This document shows, in pieces, positions 8,491 to 18,018 of a stretch of DNA of 64,000 bases. Origin of the DNA: Cytophagales bacterium (GTDB lineage: Bacteria > Bacteroidota > Bacteroidia > Cytophagales > Flammeovirgaceae); assembly GCA_025056215.1 (NCBI GenBank), contig JANWWC010000002.1, positions 361,052-425,051 of the forward strand, given 5' to 3'. Numbering within the stretch: position 1 is the first letter of the stretch; every line of letters begins with the position of its first letter. The position numbers and the translations under genes are program-made. The notes beneath the pieces are model-generated. The model did no database searches. It was not told the origin of the DNA and worked only from the letters and a program-made list of their open reading frames with translations.

Positions 8491-11400
8491 ATGAAAAATT
8501 TTAAAGTCGTAAACAATATCATAGGCTGGTTGATGTTTTTAGGAGCTACTACTGTATATGCGCTCACTGTAGAACCAACAGCAAGTTTCTGGGATTGCGG
8601 AGAGTTTATTGCAGTCTCTTATAAACTTATGGTACCTCATCCTCCTGGTGCGCCTTTTTACTTATTGATCGGGCGCATTTTTTCAATGTTCGCTTTGGGC
8701 AATGCGTATAAGGTGGCTTTTTGGGTAAATATGGTTTCTGTAATTTGCAGTGGGGCAACAATTTTATTCTTATACTGGACTATTGTTTTGCTTGCTAAAA
8801 AACTAGTAGCCTCCAACTACACCTTTCAGAATATTCCACTCGAAAAAGCGCTCTTAATCATTGGAGCTGGTATCGTAGGAGGATTAGCTTATACTTTCTC
8901 TGATTCTTTTTGGTTCTCTGCTGTAGAAGCAGAAGTTTATGCAATGTCCTCCTTTTTTACAGCGTTTGTCGTTTGGGCAATGCTTAAATGGGAACTCATT
9001 AAAGATGAAGCTTCTGCCAATCGTTGGCTTATCCTTATTTTTTACATGATGGGGCTTTCTATTGGAGTTCATTTGCTCAATTTAGTAACAATTCCAGCAT
9101 TAGCACTCATTTATTATTTCAAAAAATATCCCAAGCCATCTCTCATAGGAACTGTAGGGGCTATTCTAGTAGGGCTTCTCATTGTTGGCATTATTAACAA
9201 TTTTATTATTCCGGGTTTACCTTCTATTGCTGGGAAATTTGAAATTTTCTTCGTGAACAGTTTAGGGCTACCGTTTGGAAGTGGAATCATCTTTTTTTTG
9301 ATTCTTTTTTTAGGGGGTATTTCTTATGGTATTTATTACTCTCAAATACACCAAAAAGTATTGCTTAATCAAGTGCTACTCGCTTTTACATTCGTATTGA
9401 TCGGATATTCTTCTTATGCTTTGGTGCTTATCCGTTCTAATTTCGATCCACCTATTGACGAGAATGACCCTGAAAACGTCATCAGTTTTGTTTCTTATCT
9501 TAAAAGAGAGCAGTACGGAGACCGCCCCCTTTTATATGGGCATTTTTTTGATGCAGAAAGAATTGAAGTCAAACAAACAGAGCCTTTATACAGAAAAGGA
9601 AAGGATAGGTACGAAATCTACGATTATAAACGCGAAGTTACCTACAACCCTAGGCGTTGCACAATTTTCCCGCGCATGTATAGCCAACAAGAAGGACACC
9701 CTGATCTATACCGAAAATGGGTAGGACTGCGTGAAAAGGAAGAACCCACTATGCTTCACAACATCAAATATCTGTTCATTTATCAATTCGGGCATATCTA
9801 TTTCCGTTACTTTCTATGGAACTTTGCAGGACGAGATGGAGACGACAAAGATGCAGGTTATTTACTTCCTTTTGAAACCAATCACGGCGTACCTGAAGAA
9901 ATTGCTAATAACAAAGCAAGAGATAATTTCTATTGTTTGCCTCTTGTTCTAGGACTTTTAGGCTTGATGTACCAATATAATAGTGATAAACGCAATTTTT
10001 TGATGACAATCTTACTTTTCTTTTTAACAGGATTAGCACTTGTTCTATATCTGAACTCCCCTCCTGTCGAACCACGTGAAAGAGATTACATTTATGTAGG
10101 TTCTTTCTATGTATTCACCATTTGGATTGGTTTCGGTGTAATTCAGATAGCAGAATGGCTTTCTAAAGTGCTTAGAGCTAAAGTACTGTGCGCTATTCTT
10201 TCTACTTGCTTGGCAATTTGCGTACCTATTATGATGGGAGCTAAAAGTTGGGATAATCATAACCGATCTAATCGATATCACTCAGTAGATCAAGCGCGCA
10301 ATACATTAGCGAGTTTGGCTCCTAATGCTGTTTTATTTACAGGAGGAGACAACGACACATTCCCACTTTGGTATGTACAAGAGGTAGAAGGGTTTAGAAC
10401 CGATGTGCGAGTAGTCGTATTGAGCTATTTTTCTACTGATTGGTACATTTCGCAAATGCGTCGAAAGGTGTATAACTCAGAACCTCTTCCTATTGGCATA
10501 GACCCTGTGAATTATTTACAAGGCACAAACGACTTCGTACCATTAGCACGCGAAGTAGATGCTCCTGTAAATTTGGTGAGTTACATCGATCTTGTAAATA
10601 AAAAAGATCCGCGTGTAATAGCGAAATTTCAAGACGGTAGTTCTAACGCTGTATTAGTATCTCGTCGATTTTTTCTCAAAGTAGATTCTGCAAAAGTAAT
10701 TGAAAAAGGTTTCATTCCTAAAGGAAAAGAGCACCGCGTAGTTTCTCGTTTAGAATTCAGCCTTATGCCAGGTACTAATTATATTTATAAAAGCGATCTA
10801 GCTATTTTAGATATTTTAGTTCATTTCAATTGGGACCGACCTATTTATTTTAACAACACATCCGCCAATACGTGCAACATCGATCTTCGCCAATATTTGC
10901 ATTTAGAAGGCATGGCTTATCGTTTAATGCCTATTCCGACGCAAAATGTTTCTGGAGAATTCGGAGAAGTAAACACAGAAGTTTTAAAAGAAAATTTAAA
11001 GAAGTTTCAGTTTAGGGGCTTTGAAAATCCTAAAGTGTATCACGATGAAGAGTACAGAAAGTTTGCTGCTAACGAACTCTCTATTTTCTACCGATTAGCA
11101 TTAGATTGTTTCCAAAAAAATAACCCTGAAGAGGCGATTTACTATTTAGACGAAGGACTTAATAAAATCCCTGATTTTTCTATTCCTTACAGCTATTATG
11201 TTCCTCGTTTTGTTGAACTATATTATTTGTTAGGCGAGCAAAAAAAAGCAAAACAAATCTCTGACAAAATGGGCAATCGGGCAATTGCTAACTTAGAATA
11301 TCTTTCAAAACCACGGCGCAACAATTACGAAGTTGTAAGGCAGCGGAGTTTGTTTATTCTAAATCAGTTATATAGCATCTATAAAAATATTGTAGAAATG

Positions 11401-11571
11401 AAAAAAAATCAGATTCAGCATCAAGAAATGCTTGAAAAACTCAAACAAGAAAATAAGGGTATAAGTATTCCTAATGAAGGTGATCTCCAAAAGCTAAGGG
11501 AAGAAAAAGAATTTTTTGAGAAAGAGTTTAACAAATATAGTCAAGCGTTCTCACGATTTGCACAAATGTAA
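8491..11571 (+). CDS. DUF2723 (TMEM260-like) membrane glycosyltransferase
   Basis: A 1026-residue protein of the DUF2723 family, relatives of human TMEM260, a protein O-mannosyltransferase of GT-C fold. It has many N-terminal membrane segments up to about residue 330 and a further group at about 490-590. The first loop carries the family motif SFWDCGEFIA, with an Asp/Glu pair placed like the catalytic acidic residues of GT-C enzymes. GGDNDTFPLWY and PRERDYIYVGSF are also conserved. The C-terminal 200 residues are soluble and TPR-like, ending in a coiled coil. In Bacteroidota such genes probably glycosylate exported proteins (inference). A TPR gene follows on the same strand. Confidence 0.85.
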   Translation: MKNFKVVNNIIGWLMFLGATTVYALTVEPTASFWDCGEFIAVSYKLMVPHPPGAPFYLLIGRIFSMFALGNAYKVAFWVNMVSVICSGATILFLYWTIVLLAKKLVASNYTFQNIPLEKALLIIGAGIVGGLAYTFSDSFWFSAVEAEVYAMSSFFTAFVVWAMLKWELIKDEASANRWLILIFYMMGLSIGVHLLNLVTIPALALIYYFKKYPKPSLIGTVGAILVGLLIVGIINNFIIPGLPSIAGKFEIFFVNSLGLPFGSGIIFFLILFLGGISYGIYYSQIHQKVLLNQVLLAFTFVLIGYSSYALVLIRSNFDPPIDENDPENVISFVSYLKREQYGDRPLLYGHFFDAERIEVKQTEPLYRKGKDRYEIYDYKREVTYNPRRCTIFPRMYSQQEGHPDLYRKWVGLREKEEPTMLHNIKYLFIYQFGHIYFRYFLWNFAGRDGDDKDAGYLLPFETNHGVPEEIANNKARDNFYCLPLVLGLLGLMYQYNSDKRNFLMTILLFFLTGLALVLYLNSPPVEPRERDYIYVGSFYVFTIWIGFGVIQIAEWLSKVLRAKVLCAILSTCLAICVPIMMGAKSWDNHNRSNRYHSVDQARNTLASLAPNAVLFTGGDNDTFPLWYVQEVEGFRTDVRVVVLSYFSTDWYISQMRRKVYNSEPLPIGIDPVNYLQGTNDFVPLAREVDAPVNLVSYIDLVNKKDPRVIAKFQDGSSNAVLVSRRFFLKVDSAKVIEKGFIPKGKEHRVVSRLEFSLMPGTNYIYKSDLAILDILVHFNWDRPIYFNNTSANTCNIDLRQYLHLEGMAYRLMPIPTQNVSGEFGEVNTEVLKENLKKFQFRGFENPKVYHDEEYRKFAANELSIFYRLALDCFQKNNPEEAIYYLDEGLNKIPDFSIPYSYYVPRFVELYYLLGEQKKAKQISDKMGNRAIANLEYLSKPRRNNYEVVRQRSLFILNQLYSIYKNIVEMKKNQIQHQEMLEKLKQENKGISIPNEGDLQKLREEKEFFEKEFNKYSQAFSRFAQM

Positions 11572-11666
11572 AACAATTATCGCTTATGCGTTGTATAAGT
11601 TTTAGCACAAAAAAGATTTGCTAAACCTTTTTGAAAACGCAGTGTTTTAGTTAAAAGCTTACTAAA

Positions 11667-12392
11667 ATGACAGCCAATTATTTAAAAGGTCTACAAGCCT
11701 GCCAACAAGGCAACTTCGAAGAAGGAATATATTATTTAGGGATGGCAATTTTGGAAAACCCTACCCATGTAGAAGCGCTTTATAATCGAGGTACGGCTTT
11801 TTTACAAATTCACAAATACGCCGAAGCAATCGAAGATTTTGATAAGGCCGCCTCGTTAGCACCTTTTACCGCTGATATTTTTAGCCAAAGAGGAATTGCT
11901 TGGTTTCTTGCAGGAAAATCAGAAAAAAGCCTAGAAGACTTGGATAAAGCACTTAGCTTAGATCCTCAAAATCCATATCGTTATTCCAGTAGAGCATTTG
12001 TTCGCGCAAAAATAGGAGATGTTTTTGGCGCTATTGAAGATTATGAAATGTGTATCAAATTAGACCCTGAAGATGCTATCGCTCTCAATAATTTAGGATT
12101 GTTAGAACAACAATTAGGCTACAAACAATCAGCAGCACAACGCTTCGCTCAAGCAGACGCAATCGCTGATAAAGGAAAGCATTTTGAAAAACCTGATATA
12201 AAAAAAATCCTTGCAGAGCATCGAAAAGAGAAAACCATCACTATTTTTCAACCTGAAAAACCTATTTCATCGCCTTCTCCTTCTGTAAGCTATTGGAAAG
12301 TAGTGCGTGAGGTATTTACTCGAAAAAAGATGTTCTTAGAATTCTTGAACTTTTGGAAAGAAAAAGTTAAAAATTTATGGAAAACAAAGTAA
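11667..12392 (+). CDS. Tetratricopeptide-repeat protein
   Basis: A 241-residue protein with four to five consecutive TPR units between residues about 3 and 165 (for example EALYNRGTAFLQIHKYAEAIEDF, broken over repeats; ALNNLGLLEQQLGYKQSA). The C-terminal 70 residues are basic and Pro/Ser-rich. There is no signal peptide, so it should be cytoplasmic, acting as a protein-protein scaffold. It follows the DUF2723 gene by 95 bp and precedes the nitroreductase by 27 bp; the partner is unknown. Confidence 0.88.
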   Translation: MTANYLKGLQACQQGNFEEGIYYLGMAILENPTHVEALYNRGTAFLQIHKYAEAIEDFDKAASLAPFTADIFSQRGIAWFLAGKSEKSLEDLDKALSLDPQNPYRYSSRAFVRAKIGDVFGAIEDYEMCIKLDPEDAIALNNLGLLEQQLGYKQSAAQRFAQADAIADKGKHFEKPDIKKILAEHRKEKTITIFQPEKPISSPSPSVSYWKVVREVFTRKKMFLEFLNFWKEKVKNLWKTK

Positions 12393-12419
12393 CAAAAAGC
12401 TAGAAAAAACAATAATCGT

Positions 12420-12998
12420 ATGTCTCTTTCTGATGCTATTAATCTCGTCATTTCTCAACGTCGCTCTTACACACCTGACGAGTTCGATGGAAGCTCGGTA
12501 CCCAAAGAAATAATAGAAAAAGCACTCGAAAACGCTAATTGGGCACCAACACACGGGCTTACAGAACCATGGCGCTTTGTTGTGTTTCTTTCTGAAGAGT
12601 CTAAGCAACAACTTTCAGAAATACACTCTTCTCTTTATAAAGAAAAAACTCCTATTTCTGAATATTCAGAAAGTAAATATCAAAAACTTAAACAGCTACC
12701 TCTCAAGTCATCGGCAGTGGTAGCCATCATCATGAAAAGACAAGAAGCTCAGCTCATTCCTGAAATTGAGGAAATAGAGGCTGTTGCTTGTGCTGTTCAA
12801 AATTTTCATCTCACTCTCACTGCATATGGCTACGGTGGTTACTGGAGCTCAGGAGGTGCTACTTATTACGAAGAACTGAAACAACACTTCGGACTACTCC
12901 CTATTGACAAAATACTAGGATTCTTTTACATCGGCAAACCTAAAGCACAAAAAGAAGGCAAAAGAAAACCTTGGCAACAAAAAGTTACATGGCTGTGA
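12420..12998 (+). CDS. Nitroreductase-family flavoprotein
   Basis: A 192-residue protein with the FMN-binding pattern of the nitroreductase fold: QRRSYTPDEF near residues 13-23, NWAPTHGLTEPWRFVVF around 40, and YGGYWSSGG around 135-145. Family members reduce nitroaromatics, quinones or related compounds with NAD(P)H; the physiological substrate here is unknown. It resembles the short YdjA-type subgroup. The stop codon overlaps the start of the downstream dehydrogenase gene, so the two are translationally coupled. Confidence 0.9.
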   Translation: MSLSDAINLVISQRRSYTPDEFDGSSVPKEIIEKALENANWAPTHGLTEPWRFVVFLSEESKQQLSEIHSSLYKEKTPISEYSESKYQKLKQLPLKSSAVVAIIMKRQEAQLIPEIEEIEAVACAVQNFHLTLTAYGYGGYWSSGGATYYEELKQHFGLLPIDKILGFFYIGKPKAQKEGKRKPWQQKVTWL

Positions 12999-13939
12999 AT
13001 ACAAATTACAAAGGTCGCATTTTGGTAATAGACGAAATGCACAACTCCCTTCAAGAACTGTTCAATTCAATCGGTTGGGAAATTGACTATCAGCCTACTA
13101 TACAACGAGAAGAAATTTTAAAAATTATTGGAGATTACCAAGGACTGATTTTGCGCAGTAAAATCAGAGTTGATGCTGAAGTGATAGAAAAAGCCAAGAA
13201 GTTGCGCTTTGTAGGACGCGCAGGTGCTGGCTTCGACAATATAGACGACCAACTTTTATCCCAAAAAAACATTTTTTTGTTCACAGCGGGAGAAGGCAAT
13301 CGAGATGCTGTAGCAGAACACACTATTGGCATGTTACTTGTACTGCTCAATAAACTCTTTGTAGCAGACCAAGAAGTAAGAAGTAAAATATGGAACCGAG
13401 AAGCCAATCGTGGCATAGAGCTCAAAGGAAAAACTGTCGGTATCATCGGATATGGCAATATAGGACGCGCCCTAGCAGAAAGATTATTAGGGTTTGGCTG
13501 TAAAATCTTAGCTTACGATAAATACAAATCGGGATATGGCGATGTTTTTGCAAAACAAAGCTCTGAACAAGAAATTTTTGAAAAAGCTGATATTCTAAGT
13601 TTACACGTTCCTTTAACTGAGCAAAATCGAAATTATTTCGACGACCACTACTTTCAACAATTTGCTAAACCTATTTTTTTTATTAACACAGCGCGCGGTG
13701 AATTGGTAAAGTTCAGTACCATACGAAACATGCTCGAACAAAAAAAATGGCTCGGCGCAGCTTTAGACGTACTCGAAAACGAAAAACTTCACACACTTAC
13801 GCCAGAGCAACTAACTCATTTCGAATGGATTGCAAAACAGAAAAATGTCATACTCACACCCCACATCGCTGGCTGGACAGTAGAATCGTACAAAAAAATC
13901 AATGAAGTGTTGGCAGAAAAAGTCGCCAAAAATTTATAA
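12989..13939 (+). CDS. D-isomer-specific 2-hydroxyacid dehydrogenase (SerA-like)
   Basis: A 316-residue NAD-dependent dehydrogenase. The Rossmann motif VGIIGYGNIGRALAERLLGFG lies at about residues 145-165. The catalytic Arg lies in NTARGELV, the Glu near LDVLENEKL, and the His in LTPHIAGWTVES. This arrangement fits D-3-phosphoglycerate dehydrogenase or a related 2-hydroxyacid reductase. There is no C-terminal ACT domain, as in short SerA forms. I chose the ATG at 12989, overlapping the nitroreductase stop by 10 bp, over an upstream TTG at 12971. No serB or serC is nearby, so the serine-pathway role is only possible. Confidence 0.88.
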   Translation: MAVNTNYKGRILVIDEMHNSLQELFNSIGWEIDYQPTIQREEILKIIGDYQGLILRSKIRVDAEVIEKAKKLRFVGRAGAGFDNIDDQLLSQKNIFLFTAGEGNRDAVAEHTIGMLLVLLNKLFVADQEVRSKIWNREANRGIELKGKTVGIIGYGNIGRALAERLLGFGCKILAYDKYKSGYGDVFAKQSSEQEIFEKADILSLHVPLTEQNRNYFDDHYFQQFAKPIFFINTARGELVKFSTIRNMLEQKKWLGAALDVLENEKLHTLTPEQLTHFEWIAKQKNVILTPHIAGWTVESYKKINEVLAEKVAKNL

Positions 13940-13940
13940 T

Positions 13941-13975
13941 AGCTTTCATCTCATAAAGAGAGCTTTAAAATTTTT
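13941..13975 (+). terminator. Weak rho-independent terminator after the dehydrogenase gene
   Basis: A 7-bp stem with one G-T pair (AGCTTTC 13941-13947 with GAGAGCT 13958-13964), a 10-nt loop, then TTTAAAATTTTTC. The stem is modest, so this is tentative. Confidence 0.4.
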
Positions 13976-14069
13976 CTTTTAGAAGGATTCATCAAATTTT
14001 CTTTTGAACTTTTGATTTCAAACAGTACTTTTGAATGCTTAAGAATTGAAGTCATAATGTAAATTGAAA

Positions 14070-14546
14070 ATGAACCAAATTTTGCATCGTCTCGATGAAA
14101 TAGATAAAAAAATCTTGCATATCCTACAAAGCAATGCAAAAATTACGAATGCCCAGCTTTCCAAGGAAATAGATCTCTCCCCTGCTCCTACTCTCGAAAG
14201 GGTTAAAAAATTAGAGGCGCTTGGCGCTATTGAGAGTTATCACGCCAAAGTAAATGCCCGCTTATTGGGCATGGGAGTTACTACTTTTATCAACATTAAA
14301 CTTGCTCGACATAACAAAGAAACTAACGATGCCTTTATTGAGCATATCCACAAGATTGACGAAGTAATAGAATGTCATTACGTTACTGGTTCGAGTGACT
14401 ATCTTCTTAAAGTTGTCGCTCAAGATATTGAAGCGTATCAAAAAATTATCTCAGAAAAGCTTTCAGCAATCGACTTTATTATTGACATGCAAACTATGGT
14501 AATCCTTTCTACCGTTAAGGATAGCAAAGTTATTCCGATTCCATAA
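14070..14546 (+). CDS. Lrp/AsnC-family transcriptional regulator
   Basis: A 158-residue feast/famine regulator. The N-terminal winged helix-turn-helix (DEIDKKILHILQSNAKI, then LSKEIDLSPAPTLERVKKL) is followed by a RAM/ligand-binding domain (residues about 65-150, with the typical GSSDYLLKV segment). Such proteins sense amino acids and control amino-acid metabolism as octamers. The ATG at 14070 is taken as start; an in-frame TTG lies 6 bp upstream. It is a single gene between the dehydrogenase and transketolase genes on the same strand. Confidence 0.93.
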   Translation: MNQILHRLDEIDKKILHILQSNAKITNAQLSKEIDLSPAPTLERVKKLEALGAIESYHAKVNARLLGMGVTTFINIKLARHNKETNDAFIEHIHKIDEVIECHYVTGSSDYLLKVVAQDIEAYQKIISEKLSAIDFIIDMQTMVILSTVKDSKVIPIP

Positions 14547-14661
14547 AAGAACTAAAATCAATTAAAGTAGTTCGCTTTATATAAAATTCAGAAAATTCTC
14601 GCAAAACTTTCAAAAAAGTAAGTTATTTGCAGCCGAATTTCAAAAAAATCTAAACATCTCA

Positions 14662-15510
14662 ATGAGCACTGATATCATCCAACTTCGCCGAATAGCTTCC
14701 CAAATACGTCGCGATATTGTTCGCATGGTACATGGAGCCCAATCAGGACATCCAGGAGGTTCATTAGGGTGCACCGAGTTTTTTGTAGCTCTTTATGGCT
14801 ACATTATGAAACATAACCCTCAATTTTCTATGAATGGTATTGGCGAAGATATTTTCTTCCTTTCAAATGGTCACATTTCTCCTGTATTTTATAGCACCTT
14901 AGCTCGATTTGGTTATTTTCCAGTGAAAGAATTAGCTACTTTTCGCAAAATCAATAGTCGATTGCAAGGTCACCCCGCTACAAAAGAAGGACTTCCAGGC
15001 GTAAGAATTGCATCCGGTTCTTTAGGACAGGGTCTTTCTGTAGCAATCGGAGCAGCTTTAGCTAAAAAGATGAACAAAGACGATAGATTTGTTTACGTTC
15101 TTATGGGAGATGGAGAACTGCAAGAGGGACAAATTTGGGAAGCAGCGATGTTTGCTGGAGGCAAAAAAGTAGATAATCTTATTGCTACAGTAGATGTCAA
15201 TGGACAACAAATAGATGGACCTGTAGAACAAGTAATGCCTTTGTTAGACTTAGAAGCTAAATGGAAAGCTTTTGGGTGGGAAGTTATTCATACAAAAAAT
15301 GGAAATAATCTAGAAGAAGTGATTGAATCTCTTCAAAAAGCACAATCTTTAGCTAAAAAAGGAAAGCCTGTCATCAATCTGATGAAAACAGAAATGGGTT
15401 ATGGAGTAGATTATATGATGAACTCTCATAAATGGCATGGCATCGCCCCTAACGACGAACAACTGCAAAAAGCTCTTGCACAACTGGAAGAAACACTAGG
15501 AGATTACTAA
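14662..15510 (+). CDS. Transketolase, N-terminal (thiamine-PP) subunit
   Basis: A 282-residue protein matching only the N-terminal, thiamine-diphosphate-binding third of transketolase. GHPGGSLGCTEFF and the TPP/metal motif GDGELQEGQIWEAAMFA followed by VDVNGQQIDG are clear. Transketolase moves two-carbon units in the pentose phosphate pathway. Split transketolases need a second subunit with the pyrimidine-binding and C-terminal domains, usually encoded directly downstream; here the next gene is rpoD, so the partner must lie elsewhere. Confidence 0.9.
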   Translation: MSTDIIQLRRIASQIRRDIVRMVHGAQSGHPGGSLGCTEFFVALYGYIMKHNPQFSMNGIGEDIFFLSNGHISPVFYSTLARFGYFPVKELATFRKINSRLQGHPATKEGLPGVRIASGSLGQGLSVAIGAALAKKMNKDDRFVYVLMGDGELQEGQIWEAAMFAGGKKVDNLIATVDVNGQQIDGPVEQVMPLLDLEAKWKAFGWEVIHTKNGNNLEEVIESLQKAQSLAKKGKPVINLMKTEMGYGVDYMMNSHKWHGIAPNDEQLQKALAQLEETLGDY

Positions 15511-15524
15511 TTGAAGTCAATTTT

Positions 15525-15558
15525 TTTGTTCTCGTGAACTTTTATGGCAATATTTTTG
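15525..15558 (+). promoter_or_regulatory. Probable rpoD promoter
   Basis: TTTG (15525-15528), 22 bp, TATTTTTG (15551-15558), a perfect -7 box for Bacteroidota, 36 bp before the ATG at 15595. Confidence 0.5.
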
Positions 15559-15594
15559 TTACAAAAGAAATGCTAGAAAAACCCGTTTTTGAAG

Positions 15595-16458
15595 ATGAGG
15601 CAATTAAAAATCAGCAAGCAAATCACTAATCGTGAAAGTCAATCTTTAGACAAATATTTACAAGAAATCGGCAAAGTAGATTTATTAGCCCCAGATGAAG
15701 AAGTAGAATTAGCAAAAAGAATCCGAGAAGGTGACCAACAAGCACTCGAAAAGCTCACAAAAGCAAACTTACGCTTTGTTGTTTCAGTTGCCAAACAATA
15801 CCAAAATCAGGGGCTTTCTTTAGGAGACCTTATCAACGAAGGAAACTTAGGTCTTATCAAAGCTGCTCAGCGCTTTGACGAAACCCGCGGATTCAAATTT
15901 ATTTCATATGCCGTTTGGTGGATTCGTCAATCTATCTTACAAGCATTAGCTGAACAGTCACGTATTGTTCGCTTGCCACTTAACCGCGTTGGATCTCTCA
16001 ATAGAATTAACAAAACATTTTCTGAATTAGAGCAACAATTTGAAAGAGAACCATCTCCCGATGAAGTAGCTGAAGTGTTAGACCTACCTGTAAGTGAAGT
16101 TGATGGTACTCTGAGACTTTCTGGAAGACATGTTTCTATGGATGCGCCCTTTGTAGCAGGCGAAGAAAACAACTTGTATGATGTAATAGAAAACGAATCA
16201 GAAGAGAAGCCAGATGCTTCTTTAATGAATGATTCTCTACGCAAAGAAGTACAACGTGCTTTATCTACTCTTACTAAGCGAGAAGCCGATGTAATTTCTT
16301 TGTATTTCGGTCTGAATGGAGAAAATGCCATGACTTTAGAAGAAATTGGAGAAAAGTTTAATCTTACGCGTGAACGCGTGCGGCAAATTAAAGAAAAGGC
16401 TATTAGACGCCTACGACACACATCGCGCAGCAAAGCTCTAAAATCTTATTTAGGATAA
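15595..16458 (+). CDS. rpoD: Primary sigma factor RpoD (sigma-70, short Bacteroidota form)
   Basis: With the ATG at 15595 the product is 287 residues, the usual length of the primary sigma factor in Bacteroidota, and begins [21 protein letters not shown] as in that phylum. An upstream in-frame TTG at 15589 is rejected. Regions 1.2 (about 15-50), 2 (with [15 protein letters not shown] near 95-115), 3 and 4 ([10 protein letters not shown] and [19 protein letters not shown]) are all present; the long region 1.1 of proteobacterial RpoD is absent. It directs RNA polymerase to the TTTG/TAnnTTTG promoters seen in this window. A strong terminator follows the stop by 6 bp. Confidence 0.97.
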   Translation: MRQLKISKQITNRESQSLDKYLQEIGKVDLLAPDEEVELAKRIREGDQQALEKLTKANLRFVVSVAKQYQNQGLSLGDLINEGNLGLIKAAQRFDETRGFKFISYAVWWIRQSILQALAEQSRIVRLPLNRVGSLNRINKTFSELEQQFEREPSPDEVAEVLDLPVSEVDGTLRLSGRHVSMDAPFVAGEENNLYDVIENESEEKPDASLMNDSLRKEVQRALSTLTKREADVISLYFGLNGENAMTLEEIGEKFNLTRERVRQIKEKAIRRLRHTSRSKALKSYLG

Positions 16459-16464
16459 CTAAAA

Positions 16465-16495
16465 AAGCTCTGCTAATAAAAGCAGAGCTTTTAAA
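16465..16495. terminator. Bidirectional terminator between rpoD and dctM
   Basis: A perfect 9-bp stem, AAGCTCTGC (16465-16473) with GCAGAGCTT (16482-16490), and an 8-nt loop. It is followed by TTTAAATT on the plus strand and by TTTTTAGTT on the minus strand, so it can end both rpoD and the convergent permease gene. Confidence 0.85.
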
Positions 16496-16554
16496 TTGGG
16501 CACATTTTTGATACAAACGTAGTTAACTACGCAGTAACTTAAAGCCTTTAAAAT

Positions 16555-17871
16555 TTATTTTCCTATATAATTAGGCAACCAATTTACTATTTGAGGAAAA
16601 ATAGCGACTAACAAAACAAGCAAAAGTTGAATGAAAACAAAAGGAACAATTCCTTTGTAAAGGTGTAGTGTTGTTACCTGAGGAGGAGCTACTCCTTTTA
16701 AATAAAAAAGCGAGAAACCGAAAGGAGGAGTCAAAAAGGATGTTTGTAAGTTAAGGGCAATTAAAACACCAATCCAAATCAAGTCCATTTGCATTGCCTT
16801 AAAAACGGGTGCTACTACTGGCACAATAATGAATACGATTTCAATAAAATCAATAAAAAAACCTGCTATAAATATGACCATCATTACTAAGGCTAAAAAA
16901 GCGTAAGGAGTAAGTTGAGCTTCTTGAATTAAACGTACCAAATAATGATCTCCTCCCATTCCACGGAATACGAGTCCAAAGGCGGCGGCTCCCAGTAAAA
17001 TTGTAAAAACCATAGCCGTAATGTGAGTGGTTTCCATCATTACATCTATAAGAACTTGAAAAGAAAATTTTTTTTGCAGCATAGTGAGTAAAGAAGCGCC
17101 AAAAGCTCCAATGGCAGCTGCCTCAGTGGGAGAAGCGATACCCGCCAAGATAGAACCTAATACTGCCAAGACTAATAACATAGGCAATACAAAAGAAAAA
17201 AGAATTTTTTTAAAGATATTGTCAGTTTGAAAAGCCTGAAGTTCTTCTTCTGTCATAGCAGGCGCCAACCGCGGCTTCAACTGCGCCAAAATTGCCACAT
17301 ATAATATGTATAATCCTACCAACCCCAACCCTGGCAAAATAGCTGCTGCAAACAATGTTCCTACCGATACATTTAAAACACTTCCTAACAAAACTAACAC
17401 AACACTAGGCGGAATAATCTGCCCTAATGTTCCTGCAGAAGCAATAGTACCAGTAGCTAATTCAGGACTGTATCCTTTTTTTAACATCGAAGGCAAACTT
17501 AAAAGCCCCATTGTTACCACAGTAGCTCCTACAATCCCCGTAGAAGCTGCCAACAAAGTTCCTACTACAATCACTGAAATGGCTAAACCTCCTTTGATAC
17601 GTCCAAACAAATAAGCCATGCTTTCTAATAGGCGTTCAGCTACTCCCGATTTTTCAAGCATCACACCCATATATACAAAAAGAGGAACCGAAATGAGAAT
17701 AAAATTACTCATTGTGCCATAAATTCTAAGAGCTAATAAGTAAAAAAAATCTGGTCCGAATGTGAGTAAGCCAAACATGACCGCAACTCCTCCTAATGTA
17801 AACGCTACTGGATATCCTATTAAAATCAAACTAAAAACCACAACAAACAATATCAGTGATAAGGCTTCCAT
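16555..17871 (-). CDS. dctM: TRAP transporter large permease (DctM-like)
   Basis: A 438-residue inner-membrane protein with about 12-13 membrane segments and the DctM pattern: GYPVAFTLGG near residue 20, a conserved Gly/Pro-rich stretch (SAGTLGQIIPPSVVLVLLG) near 145-165, SPTEAAAIGAFGA near 250, and LQTSFLTPPFGFSLFYLKG near 385. TRAP permeases use ion gradients to import organic acids delivered by a periplasmic binding protein (DctP) and need a small membrane subunit (DctQ). Neither is adjacent: 147 bp upstream a divergent gene begins. The substrate is unknown. Confidence 0.92.
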   Translation of the reverse strand: MEALSLILFVVVFSLILIGYPVAFTLGGVAVMFGLLTFGPDFFYLLALRIYGTMSNFILISVPLFVYMGVMLEKSGVAERLLESMAYLFGRIKGGLAISVIVVGTLLAASTGIVGATVVTMGLLSLPSMLKKGYSPELATGTIASAGTLGQIIPPSVVLVLLGSVLNVSVGTLFAAAILPGLGLVGLYILYVAILAQLKPRLAPAMTEEELQAFQTDNIFKKILFSFVLPMLLVLAVLGSILAGIASPTEAAAIGAFGASLLTMLQKKFSFQVLIDVMMETTHITAMVFTILLGAAAFGLVFRGMGGDHYLVRLIQEAQLTPYAFLALVMMVIFIAGFFIDFIEIVFIIVPVVAPVFKAMQMDLIWIGVLIALNLQTSFLTPPFGFSLFYLKGVAPPQVTTLHLYKGIVPFVFIQLLLVLLVAIFPQIVNWLPNYIGK

Positions 17872-17956
17872 ATTTTTTAAACTAAAAAAACAATCTTTAA
17901 AAAATTCTACTAATCCTTCTTTTAATTTCGAACCAAAATACTTTCTTCTTCAACAA

Positions 17957-17989
17957 ATTGTTTGTAAAGAAACAAATTAGTTACCTTTA
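17957..17989 (+). promoter_or_regulatory. Possible promoter of the propeller/OM-barrel gene
   Basis: ATTG (17957-17960), 21 bp, TACCTTTA (17982-17989), one base from the TAnnTTTG box, 29 bp before the ATG at 18019. Confidence 0.35.
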
Positions 17990-18018
17990 TAAAAAACAAA
18001 CAACAGAACGTTCTGAAT

